This document shows positions 53,333-62,808 of a stretch of 64,000 nt of DNA, in pieces. Location of the stretch: the NCBI RefSeq assembly GCF_900129565.1, contig NZ_FQWD01000002.1, positions 616,439 to 680,438 of the forward strand, written 5' to 3'. How positions within the stretch are numbered: the stretch's first letter is position 1; each line of letters opens with the position of its first letter. Source of the DNA: Marisediminitalea aggregata. Its GTDB lineage: Bacteria; Pseudomonadota; Gammaproteobacteria; Enterobacterales; Alteromonadaceae. The notes beneath the pieces were generated by a model that was given only the letters and a program-made list of their open reading frames with translations, was not told the origin of the DNA and did not search any database. The translations under genes and the position numbers were made by a program.

Positions 53333-55783
53333 TTATTTCTCTGCTGTCTTTCCTGCCTGCGTCATCGTTACTTCATCGATAACAATACCCGTTTGATTCA
53401 CCGCTAACGTCAAGACATGATGCCCTGCGGAAAGCGAAGACAGATGAAGCCTGTTTACCCTTCGATTTGCCAGCACACCTTGTTTCCAGGCCTCGCTTCT
53501 CCCTCGGGAATTAAGCGCAATTTGCTCAACCTGCTTGTTGTTGAGTAATACCTTTAACTGATGATCAAACTGATTCGCATGAGTGGGCAATGTCGCTATC
53601 TCAATGTTTACATCACCGCTAACGGGCAAATCAAACGCATAGCTCACAGTGGGTTGCTTAGATTCAAAGGATCTGGTCGCCAATGGAAATACCGTCTGTG
53701 CGTGACGGGAATAGCCCAGCTCTGGAATTGCGCGCCACTGTGCCCCTTTCGGGGCCCAGGTATCCGCTGATGCAAGCACCACCGGCTCTTGGTAACCGGA
53801 GGTAGACACTGGCCCTCCATTAATGAGCGAGGGCGAGTCAAACACAGGTAAACGACGCGGGCTCGCATCCATCATGGCCGCCCATTTACCGTTGTTCTGG
53901 CTATTGTACAGGTCGGTTAGTTGCCGAATATGCCGATGCGCTTGCACTGCCTTCGCCCTGTAACTTTCACGTACGTCAGGCTTCACGGTTGTGCTTGCCA
54001 GTTGACGGTAAAGCCATTTTCGATTCATCGCCGCCGCGCCCTCGATGGGATAAGCCACCAATTGATACCATGCCGACTGTAATTGGGCTGGCACCTGACG
54101 CGCCAATGCGCGCATCGAGTCCTCCAAGCGCTGATACGCCTGCAACCGATTATGAATGAATGATTCAGACCAGCTCGTCAGTGATGTAGGCGTAGTGGGC
54201 TCGGTCTGGCTCCAGCCCATGAATTCAGGCCGCCGAATAAACGCCAGGTGATAATACGTCAGCATCAAATCTGCTAAAGGTTCGGCGAGCGCCGGTCCGA
54301 AATCCCGAGCAAACTGCTGTTGTAAAAATGATCTGGCGTTATTAACGTCCAGTTCTGGGCCTGACCAGCCTAATTCAAGAAACCACTCTGTATTGTACTC
54401 AATTGGTTTAATGTCCCCGACGTTGGCAATCCATAATTGCTTAGCCCCATCTGCATAAGCCCTTGCCATTTCAACCTGAATTAACGCGGGATGCGTAGAG
54501 CTCAACCACAGATAGTCATGGGGCCTGCCCCAGTAACTTAAGTGATAATAGACCCCGCTTCCACCGGTTCTGAGCTGCTCTTGCGGATTGCTGCGACGTC
54601 GAATATACCCGTAGTTGTCATCCGGCCACACCAGCGTCACCTCTTCCGGTACTGCTAATCCGGCATTGTAGAGAGCCAGCACTTCTTTGTAAGGCGTAAA
54701 GACCTGTTTTATAGCCCGTTTGTCTCCATAGACTTCACGTAACAACTGACGTTGCTTTTGAATCACCTGCTGCAATACTGCGACGGACTCCTCTATCGAC
54801 GACGTACCTTGCATGTGACTGTCATGAATGCCCCGCATTCCCAGTGTAAACAAGGGTAAATCCGGCACGTCGCCCAATTCCTCGACCCGGCTCTGCCAGT
54901 ATTCCAATACCTGCTGAGAATTGTTCACATAGTCAAACTGACCGCGCTGTGTTGTCTGCCATTCGTAGACGTTATTGCGCATCATGGGCTCAGCATGCGA
55001 TGTGCCAACGTGAATCTGATAGCGCTGCGCCATTGCTTTATTTCCCGGTACAGTAAAAACCGCCTTTGTTCCCGGGTGCATAGCAGGCCAAATCGTGTTT
55101 GCTTTGAGACGCAACAGCAACTGGAATATCTTTTCGTAGGTGCGCGGACCAATATTGCCGGTTTCAGGCTCAAACGTCTTCGCAGCCCAAGGCAACAACC
55201 CCCAATCCTCATCATTTAAAAATACCCCACGATACTTCACCGCCGGGCTTTCGAGCATGGGTAACCCGGTTAGAGTGAGTGACGCTTTATCTACTGCGCC
55301 TGCCGCCACTTCAACATCTGCCCACCAATGCCACGGTGAAATACCCACTTTCTCGGCGATGGTCATCAAACCATAAACCGCGCCCCTGATATCTGCGCCA
55401 ACGACATGTAACGTCTCACCAGACACGAACACAGCAAAGCCTTCCCATTGACCATGGGGAGTATTTTCTAGGGCTTTCAGCCTGGGGTGAAAAGGATCAA
55501 CGGTCACCAGAATACCCGCGCCGCTTTCGACATATTGCTCTGTTACTTCTATCGAGCGCCCCGCTCTGCGCCCAACGTTGTCGGCAAAATCATTCACCGC
55601 CCAGGTTAACAAGGGATCCTTGTGTGTCACATGCAAAAGTAACCTGCCTTGATTGGCAGTGAAATCAAATGAACTGGGTTCAGAAGCATGCAACACAGCG
55701 CTATTCAAAGTAAAAGCAATGAGTAGCAGAAATCGCAAAATGGATATATTAGATGGCATAAAGAAACGGCTTTTTTTTAACAT
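53333..55783 (-). CDS. Glycoside hydrolase family 115 protein (xylan alpha-glucuronidase-like)
   Basis: This 816-residue exported enzyme starts with a signal peptide (FLLLIAFTLNSAVLHA). The body shows GH115 features: IRGAVYGLMTIAEKVGISPWHWWAD, SPAVKYRGVFLNDEDWGLLPW, LRLKANTIWPAMHPGTKAVF, LVWPDDNYGYIRR, YYHLSYWGRPHDYLWLSSTH and QLWIANVGDIKPIE. Known members remove glucuronic acid from xylan. A C-terminal beta-rich part (about 660-816) fits the family's accessory domain. No other polysaccharide genes are adjacent, so it is an orphan. The start is the first ATG; one eight codons later is possible. Confidence 0.88.
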   Translation of the reverse strand: MLKKSRFFMPSNISILRFLLLIAFTLNSAVLHASEPSSFDFTANQGRLLLHVTHKDPLLTWAVNDFADNVGRRAGRSIEVTEQYVESGAGILVTVDPFHPRLKALENTPHGQWEGFAVFVSGETLHVVGADIRGAVYGLMTIAEKVGISPWHWWADVEVAAGAVDKASLTLTGLPMLESPAVKYRGVFLNDEDWGLLPWAAKTFEPETGNIGPRTYEKIFQLLLRLKANTIWPAMHPGTKAVFTVPGNKAMAQRYQIHVGTSHAEPMMRNNVYEWQTTQRGQFDYVNNSQQVLEYWQSRVEELGDVPDLPLFTLGMRGIHDSHMQGTSSIEESVAVLQQVIQKQRQLLREVYGDKRAIKQVFTPYKEVLALYNAGLAVPEEVTLVWPDDNYGYIRRRSNPQEQLRTGGSGVYYHLSYWGRPHDYLWLSSTHPALIQVEMARAYADGAKQLWIANVGDIKPIEYNTEWFLELGWSGPELDVNNARSFLQQQFARDFGPALAEPLADLMLTYYHLAFIRRPEFMGWSQTEPTTPTSLTSWSESFIHNRLQAYQRLEDSMRALARQVPAQLQSAWYQLVAYPIEGAAAMNRKWLYRQLASTTVKPDVRESYRAKAVQAHRHIRQLTDLYNSQNNGKWAAMMDASPRRLPVFDSPSLINGGPVSTSGYQEPVVLASADTWAPKGAQWRAIPELGYSRHAQTVFPLATRSFESKQPTVSYAFDLPVSGDVNIEIATLPTHANQFDHQLKVLLNNKQVEQIALNSRGRSEAWKQGVLANRRVNRLHLSSLSAGHHVLTLAVNQTGIVIDEVTMTQAGKTAEK

Positions 55784-55918
55784 GACTCACGCTAGGCCAG
55801 TGCTTTCGAGAGGTCAATGTGAACCGTTGCATTGTTCCAGATGCGAACTGCTTAAAGCGTATTCGGGGTCGCAATCAAGGGCATTATTAAAAGAGAAGGG
55901 TTGAGTGCAATGATATGT

Positions 55919-55948
55919 CGGGCTACCGGTATGTATTCCGGTAACCCG
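55919..55948. repeat. Hairpin between the M16 peptidase and GH115 genes
   Basis: CGGG-C-TACCGG pairs with CCGGTA-A-CCCG around an 8-base loop, 20 bases after the stop of the M16 operon. No T tract follows on the minus strand, so terminator function is only possible. Confidence 0.45.
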
Positions 55949-55967
55949 GCTGGGTATAATGATGTAG

Positions 55968-57350
55968 CTACAAGGCAAATAGTCCATCGAGAGTGGCCAG
56001 CTGTGCTTTTACATCTGCCTCATCTCCTACGACAACCAAATGCATTTTTGACACATCCAGGTATTGTTTCACCACATTGCTGACTTCCGCAGGGGTAGTG
56101 GCGTAGATCTTATCAACATAGGTTTGCAGATAAGACGCATCCAACCCATGCAGCTCAGTAAATGCCAGTTGACTAATAATGGCTCCGCGAGAACTGTTGC
56201 GCAGTACGAATATCCCGGCCATGTAATTTTTCACCCCCATCAACTCCTTCTCAGACGGATGTTCGTTAGCCAGCAAGTTGATTTCCTTTACGATTTCACT
56301 TAGTGAAGCCGCTGTCGCTTCAGCGGTCACATCTGCGCCCTGATACCAAAACCCGGTACCAACACGGTCCATTACTGACGAACGCGGTGAGTAGGTATAC
56401 CCTTTGTCTTCGCGAATGTTTGAGGTAATGCGACTGGAGAAAGCACCGCCCAGCAGCGTGTTCATCACATTCATGGTCATGGCATCTTTATGACCCGGGC
56501 CAAAAGTCGCTAAACCTAAACGTAGTGTTGACTGCGGCGCATCAGGACGATCGATTACGGTAACCGACGGACCAGCCTGAGCCAGTACAGTTTTGCGCTG
56601 AGGTTCAGCACCGGCTTGCCATTCACCGAAGGCGCTCTTCACTGCTGCCAGTACAGCGGCTTCATCAAACACACCGGATACATACAGATGACTGCGATTT
56701 GGTACTAGGTTGGTTGCTACGAAGGCGGCAGTCTCTTCAGCCGTTATAGACGCCAGCGACTCCTGCGTTGGGTACAACTGTCCATAGGGGTGGTTGCCGT
56801 ATATCTTGTGATAGAAAGCCTCGGTTGCCTTACTCGAAGGACGAGACTTTGCAACGTCAAGTTCACGCTGGCGATCGACCTTAATGCGAGCCAGATCGCT
56901 CTCATCAAAATTGGCGTTCAGGACCATGTCTGCAATGACGGCAACCGCATCGTCTGCAAACTCACTGAGTACATCCGTTCCCAACCAGCTGGAATCCAGC
57001 CCCACTGACGTGTCTATCTGTCCGCCCATACTGGCTACCGACGTTGCCAGAGCCTGTGCAGACTGATTGGCCGTACCCTGACGAAGCATTTCGAAGCTTA
57101 AATCAGACAGCCAGATTTTACCACCATCATCTATATTGCCAGTGTGAGTGACCAACCGCACCGTCGCCTTAGGCGTAGTGCCGTAGGGAATAAATGTGAC
57201 TTTCAGGCCATTGTCCAGCGACACCTGGCGCGTTTCAGGCACAACAAAATTACTGGGCTTCCCACCAGCAGGCGGTAGCTCTTTCGCAACGGAAACAGCG
57301 GAAACCATCAGTGCCGCGGCGCAAAGCGAGAGTGTTTTAAATAATGTCAT
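55968..57350 (-). CDS. M16-family protein lacking the zinc-binding motif (non-catalytic partner)
   Basis: This 460-residue exported protein has a signal peptide (to about SAVSVA, residue 22) and two M16 domains. Where active members have HxxEH it has DLSFE (residues 83-87), so zinc binding is lost. The second domain keeps the substrate-binding Arg/Tyr region (FSSRITSNIREDKGYTYSPR). It lies 5 bases after an intact M16 gene, the pattern of heterodimeric processing-peptidase-like enzymes in which one subunit cuts and the other holds substrate. Confidence 0.9.
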   Translation of the reverse strand: MTLFKTLSLCAAALMVSAVSVAKELPPAGGKPSNFVVPETRQVSLDNGLKVTFIPYGTTPKATVRLVTHTGNIDDGGKIWLSDLSFEMLRQGTANQSAQALATSVASMGGQIDTSVGLDSSWLGTDVLSEFADDAVAVIADMVLNANFDESDLARIKVDRQRELDVAKSRPSSKATEAFYHKIYGNHPYGQLYPTQESLASITAEETAAFVATNLVPNRSHLYVSGVFDEAAVLAAVKSAFGEWQAGAEPQRKTVLAQAGPSVTVIDRPDAPQSTLRLGLATFGPGHKDAMTMNVMNTLLGGAFSSRITSNIREDKGYTYSPRSSVMDRVGTGFWYQGADVTAEATAASLSEIVKEINLLANEHPSEKELMGVKNYMAGIFVLRNSSRGAIISQLAFTELHGLDASYLQTYVDKIYATTPAEVSNVVKQYLDVSKMHLVVVGDEADVKAQLATLDGLFAL

Positions 57351-57355
57351 GCTGA

Positions 57356-58825
57356 TTACTCCTTATCACTGGCTGGCTGGGTCGCAGGATCTTCGCCCGG
57401 GGTAACGGTGAGAACGGTACGATTAGTGGGTCGCAGATATTCCTTGGCGGTGCGAATGATAAGCTCCGGCGTTACCTGTTTAAAGTTCGCTTCCAGTTCA
57501 TTGATCTTGTTCGGATCGTTGTCAAACAAGGCGAAGCTGGCCAGTAAGTCGGCCCGTCCAAAGCCATAATAACCATCGATGGCATCAAACAGGCTTGAGC
57601 GAATTTTTACAATCGCTCGAGACATGGCTTCTTCACTTAGCGGTTGCTCGGTTAACTGGCTTACCACACTGTCAATGGCCTGGGTAATTTGCTCCCGGCT
57701 GATATTGTCGTCATGGGTAAATGAACTCATCCACAACATAGGGCCGTTATAGTTGAACATATTGCCCAGCAGATAGTTAATACCACCGCCAACATCACCG
57801 GTTATCTGGCGGTTTTTCACTAATTCCTGATACAACAAGCTGTCTTCGCCCTGAACCAGGATTTGATCAATGATGCCCATCGCGTAATACTCAGGCGTCC
57901 CCCGCGGTGGCATTTTGTAGGCAAAAGCAAAGGCGGGTTTTGGCGCCAGTTTATCGAACTTATTAAAGACCTGTTCTTTTTCCTGACGTAATTCAGATAA
58001 ATCGGGCTGCGGCGCTATTTCTGCCGAGGCTATCCCACCGAAGTATTTCTCCACCAGCGTTTTCGCTTCTGCCGGGTCAAAATCACCTACCAGGGCCAAC
58101 GCTGCGTTATTCGGCGCGTAATACATCTTAAAAAACGCATCTACGTCTTCCAGCGACGCGGCATCCAGATCAGCCAGATCGCCATAGAAATTGTGCGCGT
58201 TGTACCAGTTATTAAAGGCATACTGCGGCATGTCCAGCCAGGGGAAGCCACCATAGGGCTGATTCAGCACATTGACTTTAACTTCGTTTTTAACCACACC
58301 TTGCTGGTTAGTCAGGTTTTCCTGCGTAATCGCCAGGCCTTTCATACGGTCGGCTTCTGCCCACAAGAAAGTTTCCAGTTTGTGCGATGGTACGATTTCA
58401 AAGTAGTTGGTGTAGTCAAAACGCGTCGAACCGTTCAAAACGCCACCGTTGTCATTAACCAGTTTAACGAATTCCATTTTGCCCAGGTTCTCAGAACCCT
58501 GAAACATCATGTGCTCAAATAAATGTGCAAAACCGGTGCGATCCCTGGGTTCATTTCTAAACCCGATATTGTAATACACTGCCACCGTGACAGTGGGTGA
58601 CGTATTGTCCGGTGATAACACCACTTTCAGGCCATTATCGAGGGTGAAGTAATCCACCGGGACATTGTATTCCATGCCCATCGACACATCGCCTGCGCGC
58701 GCTGCGATGTTCTCTGCAGAAGGCATACTAGCTTGCGAGGATTGTTGCGACGCTGTATCTGGCTGACCACAGCCGAACAACATGGCAGACAACACGCCCG
58801 CTGTCAGTAAAGACATTGTTTTCAT
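57356..58825 (-). CDS. Catalytic M16-family metallopeptidase, lipoprotein
   Basis: This 489-residue protein has a lipoprotein signal (lipobox LFGC, Cys19) and two M16 domains. The zinc motif FAHLFEHMMF (His101, Glu104, His105) is intact. It should be anchored in the envelope and pair with the zinc-less subunit encoded 5 bases downstream. Likely role: degradation of periplasmic peptides. The substrate cannot be read from the sequence. Confidence 0.92.
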   Translation of the reverse strand: MKTMSLLTAGVLSAMLFGCGQPDTASQQSSQASMPSAENIAARAGDVSMGMEYNVPVDYFTLDNGLKVVLSPDNTSPTVTVAVYYNIGFRNEPRDRTGFAHLFEHMMFQGSENLGKMEFVKLVNDNGGVLNGSTRFDYTNYFEIVPSHKLETFLWAEADRMKGLAITQENLTNQQGVVKNEVKVNVLNQPYGGFPWLDMPQYAFNNWYNAHNFYGDLADLDAASLEDVDAFFKMYYAPNNAALALVGDFDPAEAKTLVEKYFGGIASAEIAPQPDLSELRQEKEQVFNKFDKLAPKPAFAFAYKMPPRGTPEYYAMGIIDQILVQGEDSLLYQELVKNRQITGDVGGGINYLLGNMFNYNGPMLWMSSFTHDDNISREQITQAIDSVVSQLTEQPLSEEAMSRAIVKIRSSLFDAIDGYYGFGRADLLASFALFDNDPNKINELEANFKQVTPELIIRTAKEYLRPTNRTVLTVTPGEDPATQPASDKE

Positions 58826-58921
58826 GACGTTCCCTTTTATTATTTTGTGTATAACGATAAGAGTTGCGCTTATACCCGGGCCTGACGAAACAGACGGAAT
58901 GCGTAAAAACGGCGATCTGAC

Positions 58922-58945
58922 AGCACTGCAGTTTGCTGCAGTGCT
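58922..58945. repeat. Perfect 10-bp hairpin upstream of the M16 operon
   Basis: AGCACTGCAG, loop TTTG, CTGCAGTGCT. It is followed by no T tract on either strand. It lies between the VOC gene stop and the M16 start, so it may end the VOC transcript or sit in the M16 leader. Confidence 0.55.
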
Positions 58946-59077
58946 ATGTTAAGGTCAGCATGCAACCTGATTATCTTTTGGTCAAGCTACAGACATATTT
59001 TGAAATGGTTTTGTTTGCGAACCGGATGATAAGTTCAGCAACGCCCCGGGTCCTTCAGGACGCTGCTAACAGGAAGG

Positions 59078-59578
59078 TTAGTAAGCCCCAGCACTGTAGA
59101 TCAATTCATAACTGTGGCTGTATATTTCAAGAATATTGCCAAACGGGTCTTCCATGTAGATCATACGGTAAGGCTTCTCACCCGGATAATAATAACGAGG
59201 CGCAGGCATGCGACGCTTGCCACCCGCCGCTTCAATTCGCTCAGCTAACCCTTCTACATCCGGATCCTGAACACAAAAGTGGAAGATACCGGTTTTCCAG
59301 TACTCAAAGTTGTTTTCCGGGTTTTGCTGTTGGTCGAACTGAAAGATCTCGACGCCGATTCTGTCCCCGGTAGAAAGGTGGGCAATTTTAAAATGCTGCC
59401 AGCCTTTGCCAAACACGTCAGTGCACATTTCACCAATGGGTGAGTCGTCTTCCGTTATTGATGTCGGTGGCATAATCAGATACCAGCCTAATACCTCGGT
59501 GTAAAACGCTACGGCTTTCTCCAGATCGGGGACAGAAATACCGATGTGGGAAAATGTTCTTGGGTAAGTGTTACTCAT
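59078..59578 (-). CDS. VOC (glyoxalase/dioxygenase-fold) family protein
   Basis: This 166-residue protein has two betaalphabetabetabeta modules: TFSHIGISVPDLEKAVAFYT (His11) with EVLGWYLIMPP, and GIFHFCVQDPDVEGLAERI with YMEDPFGNILEIYSHS (Glu ligand). His and Glu at the usual metal positions suggest an active metalloenzyme, but the reaction is unknown. The chosen ATG (59578) follows AGGAGG; a frame to 59623 is open but lacks such a site. It is divergent from a LysR gene, a probable regulator. Confidence 0.88.
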   Translation of the reverse strand: MSNTYPRTFSHIGISVPDLEKAVAFYTEVLGWYLIMPPTSITEDDSPIGEMCTDVFGKGWQHFKIAHLSTGDRIGVEIFQFDQQQNPENNFEYWKTGIFHFCVQDPDVEGLAERIEAAGGKRRMPAPRYYYPGEKPYRMIYMEDPFGNILEIYSHSYELIYSAGAY

Positions 59579-59667
59579 CATTCCTCCTAAGTTGGTGGAA
59601 TAAAGCTTAACTTTCGCCATCAATTACGTAAAATTATCAATTATCATTAAATAAATTACATTTCGTT

Positions 59668-60543
59668 ATGATAAACACAAAGTGGTTACTGACCTTTAGC
59701 ACGCTTTGCGAGGAAAAGAGCTTTACTCGCACTGCTAATAAGCTCTTTATGACCCAGTCTGGGGTCAGTCAGCACCTGGCAAAACTGGAAGACCACCTGG
59801 CACAGACACTGGTTATTCGAGAAGGAAAGCAGTTTGTTCTCACCGATGCCGGGCTAAGGCTGCTCGACGATGCGAATGCTGTACTGGCTGCCATCAATAA
59901 TCTCGAACAGCACATTGGATTTGATACCCCTGATGAAGGCAAGTTACGGATCATGACGCCGGGCAGCGTTGGGCTTAAGTTGTATCCCCATTGTCTGGAT
60001 CTTCAGCAGACACATCCTGCCCTGAGTGTTGAATTTCGCTTCGCGCCTAATCGCGACATCGACAAAGCACTGTTAGAGAACACTATTGATATTGGCTTAA
60101 TGACAAGAACGTCATTACATAGTGAAATTGTCACGACCCCCCTTGCTGAAGAGCCCCTGTTACTGGTTACACCTGCTGTAGTAGAAGATTGTTCCTGGCA
60201 AACACTGGAAACACTGGGGTTTATTGCCCATCCCGATTCGGCCCATCATGCCGAGTTACTGTTAGGCGCGAACTATCCACAGTATCGCTCGGCGGCATCG
60301 TTACCTCAAACGGGGTTCTCAAATCAGATTGGGTTAATACTGGAACCAATCAGCCGGGGGCTCGGTGCTACCGTGCTTCCGGCACATGCCGTGGCCGCTT
60401 TTCCGAACCAACATGCCATTCGCATTCACCAACTCGATGTGCCGGTTAGTGAAACCATTTATTTAGCAGAGCATCATTTAAAGCCACGTCCTGCGCGTGT
60501 CGATATGCTGGTCACGCACATCAAGCGCTGGCTTAAACATTAA
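59668..60543 (+). CDS. LysR-family transcriptional regulator
   Basis: This 291-residue regulator has an N-terminal winged helix-turn-helix (FSTLCEEKSFTRTANKLFMT, then QSGVSQHLAKLEDHLAQTL) and a substrate-binding-like effector domain (about 90-290). It is divergent from the VOC gene across 89 AT-rich bases, the classic LysR arrangement, so the VOC gene is the likely target. The effector is unknown. Its stop overlaps the stop of the convergent arfB by 4 bases. Confidence 0.93.
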   Translation: MINTKWLLTFSTLCEEKSFTRTANKLFMTQSGVSQHLAKLEDHLAQTLVIREGKQFVLTDAGLRLLDDANAVLAAINNLEQHIGFDTPDEGKLRIMTPGSVGLKLYPHCLDLQQTHPALSVEFRFAPNRDIDKALLENTIDIGLMTRTSLHSEIVTTPLAEEPLLLVTPAVVEDCSWQTLETLGFIAHPDSAHHAELLLGANYPQYRSAASLPQTGFSNQIGLILEPISRGLGATVLPAHAVAAFPNQHAIRIHQLDVPVSETIYLAEHHLKPRPARVDMLVTHIKRWLKH

Positions 60544-60953
60544 AACTGCACTTTTTGCCGCTGCTGTTTTCGCTGACTCTGAGCTTGCTTGGCGTCTTTA
60601 CGACGGGCTTTAACAGCCCGGCTTACCCGAGTCGCCTTGCGGGGTTTATCTTGTTTAAGACGGCTTGCAATCCACTCAACCAGACGTGCAATGGCATCTT
60701 CGCGATTTTGTTCCTGCGTTCTGAATCGCTGTGCTTTTATCACCATCACACCGTCACCGGTCAACCTGCTATCAGTGCTTTCCAGCAGACGCGCCTTGAC
60801 CTCTTCAGGCAAGGAAGATGCGGTAATATCAAAACGCAGGTGAATTGCACTACTTACCTTATTCACGTTTTGCCCGCCGCTGCCCTGAGCGCGAATGGCC
60901 TGCAATTCTATGTCTTGTTCTGCGAGATGCAGATGTGGAATTACTTCTATCAT
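60540..60953 (-). CDS. arfB: Peptidyl-tRNA hydrolase ArfB (alternative ribosome rescue)
   Basis: ArfB frees ribosomes stalled on truncated mRNA. The 137-residue protein has a release-factor GGQ domain (RAQGSGGQNVNKVSSAIHLR, GGQ at 26-28) and a basic tail (TRVSRAVKARRKDAKQAQSQ, ending RKQQRQKVQF) that enters the empty mRNA channel. The lack of a codon-recognition domain separates it from RF1/RF2. Confidence 0.94.
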   Translation of the reverse strand: MIEVIPHLHLAEQDIELQAIRAQGSGGQNVNKVSSAIHLRFDITASSLPEEVKARLLESTDSRLTGDGVMVIKAQRFRTQEQNREDAIARLVEWIASRLKQDKPRKATRVSRAVKARRKDAKQAQSQRKQQRQKVQF

Positions 60954-61107
60954 ATTGGTCGATTTTGCAAATTACCCCGATATAGTGCGTAAGCGCTCGC
61001 CAAATGTCAAAGCACCGCCACACTGAATCATCTGGATTGAGCCAATTTAGTTGAGGTTTTACTGCTGTCGTCTACGCTTATTGTAAGATTTTTAACGGTG
61101 CAATGAC

Positions 61108-62700
61108 GTGACAGTTAGTCTTCGGAGCAAGCTACTGCTTGCGGTAGCGTTGGCATTAATTTTCAGCCTTACTACCCAGGCATTCATTCGCTTCAATTGG
61201 ACATTACCAGCCCTGGAACACATGGCCAATAGTGCGAATAAGGCCGATCTGTTGCGTCTTGAGGAAGCATTCAGTCAGCAAATTGAAACACTGCGCAGCA
61301 TTTCGTTAGACAACGCCGTATGGGATAAAATGCACCGGGCTGCCATAGACCGAAACAACGAGTGGTTTGAGGAAACTTACTTTTTGCATGAAACCTTTAG
61401 TCAGCTCAATATTAACGGCTGGTACTTTTACGCCCATGACCACCGCCTCATTGCAGGTCAAAGTATCGAGTTACCCTACAAAGTAACCTCAAATCCCATC
61501 TTTGCCACGCCCGGCCATTCCATAACCCAACACTTTTTGTTCGATGCTGTGGCAGTGAATAAAAAAGCCATGTCCCGCTGGGGCCTGGTCACCATTAATG
61601 AGCGGCCAGCCATCGTGCTGTCTCATGCCATAACCAGCGGCGATGCCTCTGGCACCATTGCCGGAACCAGTCTTATTTGGTCGTACATCAATGACAAACG
61701 CATCTCGCAACTTAGCCTGGCGTTGCAGAAACCTCTGTCACTTATCTCCGTAGTATCGGCTACTGATATACCCGTCAACGTAGTCCCTGCTTATACACCG
61801 TCAAGCTTACACGGAGAGGCATATAACCGTCAGCTCAATCTGTTGTTTAACGACTATCTGGGCCGCCCCTTTTTTATATTGCGCTTTAACGAAACGCGCT
61901 ATCCATTTGATAGCCGGGTGTTTGATCAGACTTTGCTGGTTGGCTTACTAGCCGCAACATTGATGCTGTACCTGTTTTATTTGTTTATCCGTCATCAAAT
62001 TCTGGTGCCGCTTGGCAAGATGGTGGATATAGTGGCAGAAGTCATGGACACCTCGGACTTTTCAAAACGCATTGACTTAAAAGGTTATGATGCAATAGGC
62101 AGGCTGGGTAATCACATCGACAGTTTATTTGCATTAGTCAAAGACCAAAAGGCGGAATTGGTTGAGCACAATAAGCAGCTTAGAAACATGAGCTATGCCG
62201 ATCCACTTACCGGTATCGCCAACCGCCGTTATCTTGATCAGCATTTACAGACACTGGCCGAGAGTGATGAAACCACGCGTATGCCCCTGTCATTACTGCT
62301 AATCGACGTCGATCACTTTAAGTCTTTCAACGACAATTATGGCCACAACCAAGGGGATAAAGCCTTGGTGGATGTCGCCACTATACTTCGTCAAAACACG
62401 CATGCGGCCACTGATTTTGTGTGCCGGCTGGGTGGTGAAGAGTTTGTTATTGTGTTGCGAGATACAGAGTACGACGATGCACTGGCAGTAGCTGAAAACC
62501 TGAGCGCGCAAATCGTCAGTGCCGGCATTTCGCATGTCATGTCGCCCTATCACGTACTTACGGTATCTATTGGTGTAGCAACTAAAGCACCAGGTGTATC
62601 ATTGCACCAGGCAGAGCTGATAGATCAGGCCGATAAGGCGATGTATCTGGCCAAAGATGCAGGAAGAAACCGTGTTGAGGGTTATCTTTCGGATACGTAA
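61108..62700 (+). CDS. Membrane diguanylate cyclase with CHASE4-like sensor, HAMP and GGDEF
   Basis: This 530-residue protein has TM1 (about 8-28), a periplasmic sensor that resembles CHASE4 (LDNAVWDKMHRAAIDRNNEWF), TM2 (about 272-296), HAMP (about 296-350) and a GGDEF domain (YADPLTGIANRRYLDQHL, DVDHFKSFNDNYGH). The signature RLGGEEFVIVL (GGEEF 442-446) is intact, so it should make c-di-GMP. The upstream I-site RxxD reads AATD, so product inhibition at this site is likely absent. GTG start with a weak ribosome site. The next gene follows by 108 bases. Confidence 0.92.
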   Translation: MTVSLRSKLLLAVALALIFSLTTQAFIRFNWTLPALEHMANSANKADLLRLEEAFSQQIETLRSISLDNAVWDKMHRAAIDRNNEWFEETYFLHETFSQLNINGWYFYAHDHRLIAGQSIELPYKVTSNPIFATPGHSITQHFLFDAVAVNKKAMSRWGLVTINERPAIVLSHAITSGDASGTIAGTSLIWSYINDKRISQLSLALQKPLSLISVVSATDIPVNVVPAYTPSSLHGEAYNRQLNLLFNDYLGRPFFILRFNETRYPFDSRVFDQTLLVGLLAATLMLYLFYLFIRHQILVPLGKMVDIVAEVMDTSDFSKRIDLKGYDAIGRLGNHIDSLFALVKDQKAELVEHNKQLRNMSYADPLTGIANRRYLDQHLQTLAESDETTRMPLSLLLIDVDHFKSFNDNYGHNQGDKALVDVATILRQNTHAATDFVCRLGGEEFVIVLRDTEYDDALAVAENLSAQIVSAGISHVMSPYHVLTVSIGVATKAPGVSLHQAELIDQADKAMYLAKDAGRNRVEGYLSDT

Positions 62701-62808
62701 ATGTTTTTTTATGCGAAAACCCTTTTTCTTCGGGCTTTAATCCGCGACAATGACCAAAGCGGCGTAACCATGTCTGAATGACGTGGGGGTTACAGGAGTT
62801 TGTTTAGC

